Positions 63,401-64,000 of a stretch of DNA of 64,000 bases are shown piece by piece (within the stretch, counting starts at the first letter, position 1; the number at the start of each line of letters is the position of its first letter). Origin of the DNA: DATKJS01 sp050015275. GTDB taxonomy: Bacteria; Acidobacteriota; Aminicenantia; Aminicenantales; Saccharicenantaceae. The notes under the pieces are model-generated. The model saw nothing but the letters and a program-made list of their open reading frames with translations, made no database searches and was not told the origin of the DNA. The position numbers were made by a program, and so were the translations under genes. Where the stretch lies: assembly GCA_050015275.1 (NCBI GenBank), contig JBEKBS010000006.1, positions 67,147 to 131,146 on the forward strand, in the 5' to 3' direction.

Positions 63401-63747
63401 GGGTTTTTCTGGAACACGGTGATGGCCCCGATCGAGGCCACCGGCTGGTCGTCGAAGACAGGCGTCCAGGACAAGCCGGCATCGACGGACTTCCAGACGC
63501 CGCCGGCCGCCGCCCCGACATAGATGACGTTGGGATCGCCATTCACGGCGTCGATGGCGCCAATCCGGCCGCTCATGTTGGCCGGGCCGATGCGGCGGGC
63601 CTTTAAGCCGGCGAACACCTCAGGCCTGATCTGGGCCGGAAGGGAGCTGGCCGCCACGAAGAGAAGGGAGAAGACTGCAAATCCCCATAATTTCCACCAT
63701 CTCAAAAAATTCAAGATGCCTCCTTTCTGAAGCCGAAATCCGGACAT
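60439..63747 (-). CDS. Secreted BNR/sortilin (VPS10)-like beta-propeller protein B
   Basis: The 1102-aa protein has a signal sequence ('LWGFAVFSLLFVAASSLPAQ'). ATG 63747 has an AGAGG site; an in-frame TTG at 63714 behind AAAGGAGG is also credible. Residues 40-740 contain BNR repeats ('WKSVDAGLSWTPVFDDQPVASIGAI', 'YRSLDAGKTWTLMGLEKTEKIS', 'FKTADGGKTWKKTLY', 'QLTRDAGKTWERVS', 'FVTRDYGNTWKSLS') that would form two propellers. A linker rich in Gly, Met and Gln follows, then an FlgD-like 'VNITILDAQGRFVSQLRG...GLNRVYWNFRETEP' domain and a C-terminal helical region of about 180 residues. Its strand is opposite to protein A. Role unknown; binding or degradation of peptides or glycans is a guess. Confidence 0.88.
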   Translation of the reverse strand: MSGFRLQKGGILNFLRWWKLWGFAVFSLLFVAASSLPAQIRPEVFAGLKARRIGPANMSGRIGAIDAVNGDPNVIYVGAAAGGVWKSVDAGLSWTPVFDDQPVASIGAITVFQKNPNIVWVGTGEAAPRNSVSVGRGVYRSLDAGKTWTLMGLEKTEKISSILIDPDNPDVVYVGALGATWGDSSERGVFKTADGGKTWKKTLYVNEKTGVADMAMDPSNPNKIIVAMWQHRRSPWSFVSGGPGSGLYITPDGGGKWDKLTEKNGLPAGDLGRCGLAFAPSHPETVYALVEAKKSVLLGSTDGGINWQVVNNNDNIDNRPFYYSRIWVNPKNENLLYMLATQLSVSEDGGKSFRSLTGFQQAHSDFHAMWIHRDGERMVVGNDGGIVISTNRGRNWRFVANLPIGQYYHVDYDMAFPYNLYGGLQDNGTWRGPAYTLKNRSLTNEDWLNVGGGDGFDAAGDPENPNCGYGMSQGGSLYYFDVATGTSRNIVPTESEVKERYNWNAGFAVDPLKPATIYLGSQFIHRSPDKGRTWEIISPDLTTNDPEKEKQFDSGGLTLDVSNAENYCTIIAIAPSPLKEGTLWVGTDDGNVQLTRDAGKTWERVSATLTAGKKPLLPAGAAVPYVEPSRFDEATAYAVFDDHRRSNFTPYVFVTRDYGNTWKSLSTPEINGYCFVVKEDPVNKNLLFLGTEFGLFVSINGGTGWMKWTSGLPTCPVYDLAIQPRENDLIIATHGRSLYVIDNITPLREISDELTKKKLHVFTIPESYEFQQGRMSFYESPGDAAFSGENKQTGACITYSVVPGEKKAGETPEAPPAGAPDMAAMMSRMGGQMPSGLTRQMMGQSAGRVNITILDAQGRFVSQLRGPDDKGLNRVYWNFRETEPQTAGPEQQQTEQRGPMMFFGRGGGTMALPGRYTAKVKYEDQEASQTVEVKADPRFKIDPEVLKANYEKAKQAQALSRVIAQAGRQLQQAERSLQTVKDNLRMSRNAKAGDIRKASDDLEKKLKELNEAFNPTPSRQGMADRSSGLQSQVMEAARGIAGAGYEPVSQAAQVLYDRAKARAAEFLIKLNDFYEKDIEAFKKLLKEADFSLFGPFSPLKLD

Positions 63748-63962
63748 ACTTCAACCTCTTTGTCCCTTTAGACTCAGAGGGTCGGGCTTTTCTTCCATTC
63801 TAGGCCCGCGAGGGCCATCCGATCTCCCATAATCCATCTCCTCTTTGTCGGGAGTGTTAGGAAAACTGTTACACCCGTGTGACACGAGGAAAGAAGCTGC
63901 CTCAGGACGAGTCCGGAGAATTCCTGCAACTATTTCAGAATCAGTGAATTAAATGGAATGCC

Positions 63963-64000
63963 CCTGGCCTGACTCGAACAGGCGACACATGGATTAGGAA
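63963..64000 (-). repeat. tRNA-Arg(CCT) 3' half, 38-bp direct repeat copy 2 (cut by window end)
   Basis: Identical to 49896-49933. On the minus strand it gives the anticodon loop with CCT, the variable loop, a perfect T-arm and acceptor strand CAGGGGC with discriminator A. The 5' half would lie beyond base 64000, so this may be the intact parental tRNA gene or another relic. The preceding 63.75-63.96 kb contains only the upstream region of BNR protein B. Confidence 0.7.

Overview
The window is GC-rich bacterial chromosomal DNA, gene-dense on both strands. Its gene content looks like Acidobacteriota, most likely the Candidatus Aminicenantes branch. That placement is inferred from large secreted BNR/sortilin-type beta-propeller proteins, an acidobacterial Ig-like/repeat lipoprotein, a DUF6600-type lipoprotein, and a two-subunit pyruvate:ferredoxin oxidoreductase beside a site-2 protease, a ferredoxin and HypF. 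No rRNA gene, complete tRNA gene or CRISPR array was seen.

Region 1 (1-19.3 kb) is mostly housekeeping or conserved. It holds the end of porA, then porB, a secreted TlpA-type thioredoxin, a KAS III enzyme, a coiled-coil membrane protein, queH and hypF. On the minus strand follow a zinc-ribbon membrane protein, an M50 protease, a 2[4Fe-4S] ferredoxin, a YfgM-like TPR protein, a flavodoxin and a 440-aa protein with a nuclease-like C-terminus. A PAS/GAF/HD-GYP protein, a polysaccharide deacetylase, glmS and a PilZ protein close the block. HD-GYP and PilZ suggest cyclic-di-GMP signalling.

Region 2 (19.3-31.7 kb) is envelope and detoxification. A near-consensus promoter and a hairpin-rich leader drive a translationally coupled pair of secreted proteins. 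A DUF6600-like lipoprotein lies opposite an EmrA-EmrB-TolC-type tripartite efflux operon whose last gene is an Old Yellow Enzyme, followed by an aldo/keto reductase. A small secreted protein and an M20 amidohydrolase with its own promoter come next.

Region 3 (31.7-64 kb) is accessory and mosaic. It contains relics of tyrosine integrases and of tRNA 3' ends at 31.7, 49.6-49.9 and 64.0 kb, a possible tRNA-like relic at 34.5 kb, dispersed short repeats and two copies of a dead gene tail. Its live cargo is: a PIG-L deacetylase plus glycosyltransferase pair; an MgtA-type ATPase; a stress cassette of very small membrane proteins, CsbD and BON proteins with two divergent sigma-54-type promoters; an Fe-S aldo/keto reductase and a flavoprotein; a TetR-MFP-RND-TolC efflux operon with a clear promoter/operator; a YVTN beta-propeller; a B12 radical SAM enzyme; DoxX; an AT-richer serine hydrolase; and two large BNR/sortilin-like secreted proteins around a methyltransferase-fold protein that carries a signal peptide.

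The strongest candidates for something new are the sigma-54-type divergent region with its small-protein cassette (37.7-39.9 kb), the tRNA/integrase relic series, and the structured leader at 19.55-19.65 kb. All functional calls come from reading motifs; no database search was run.
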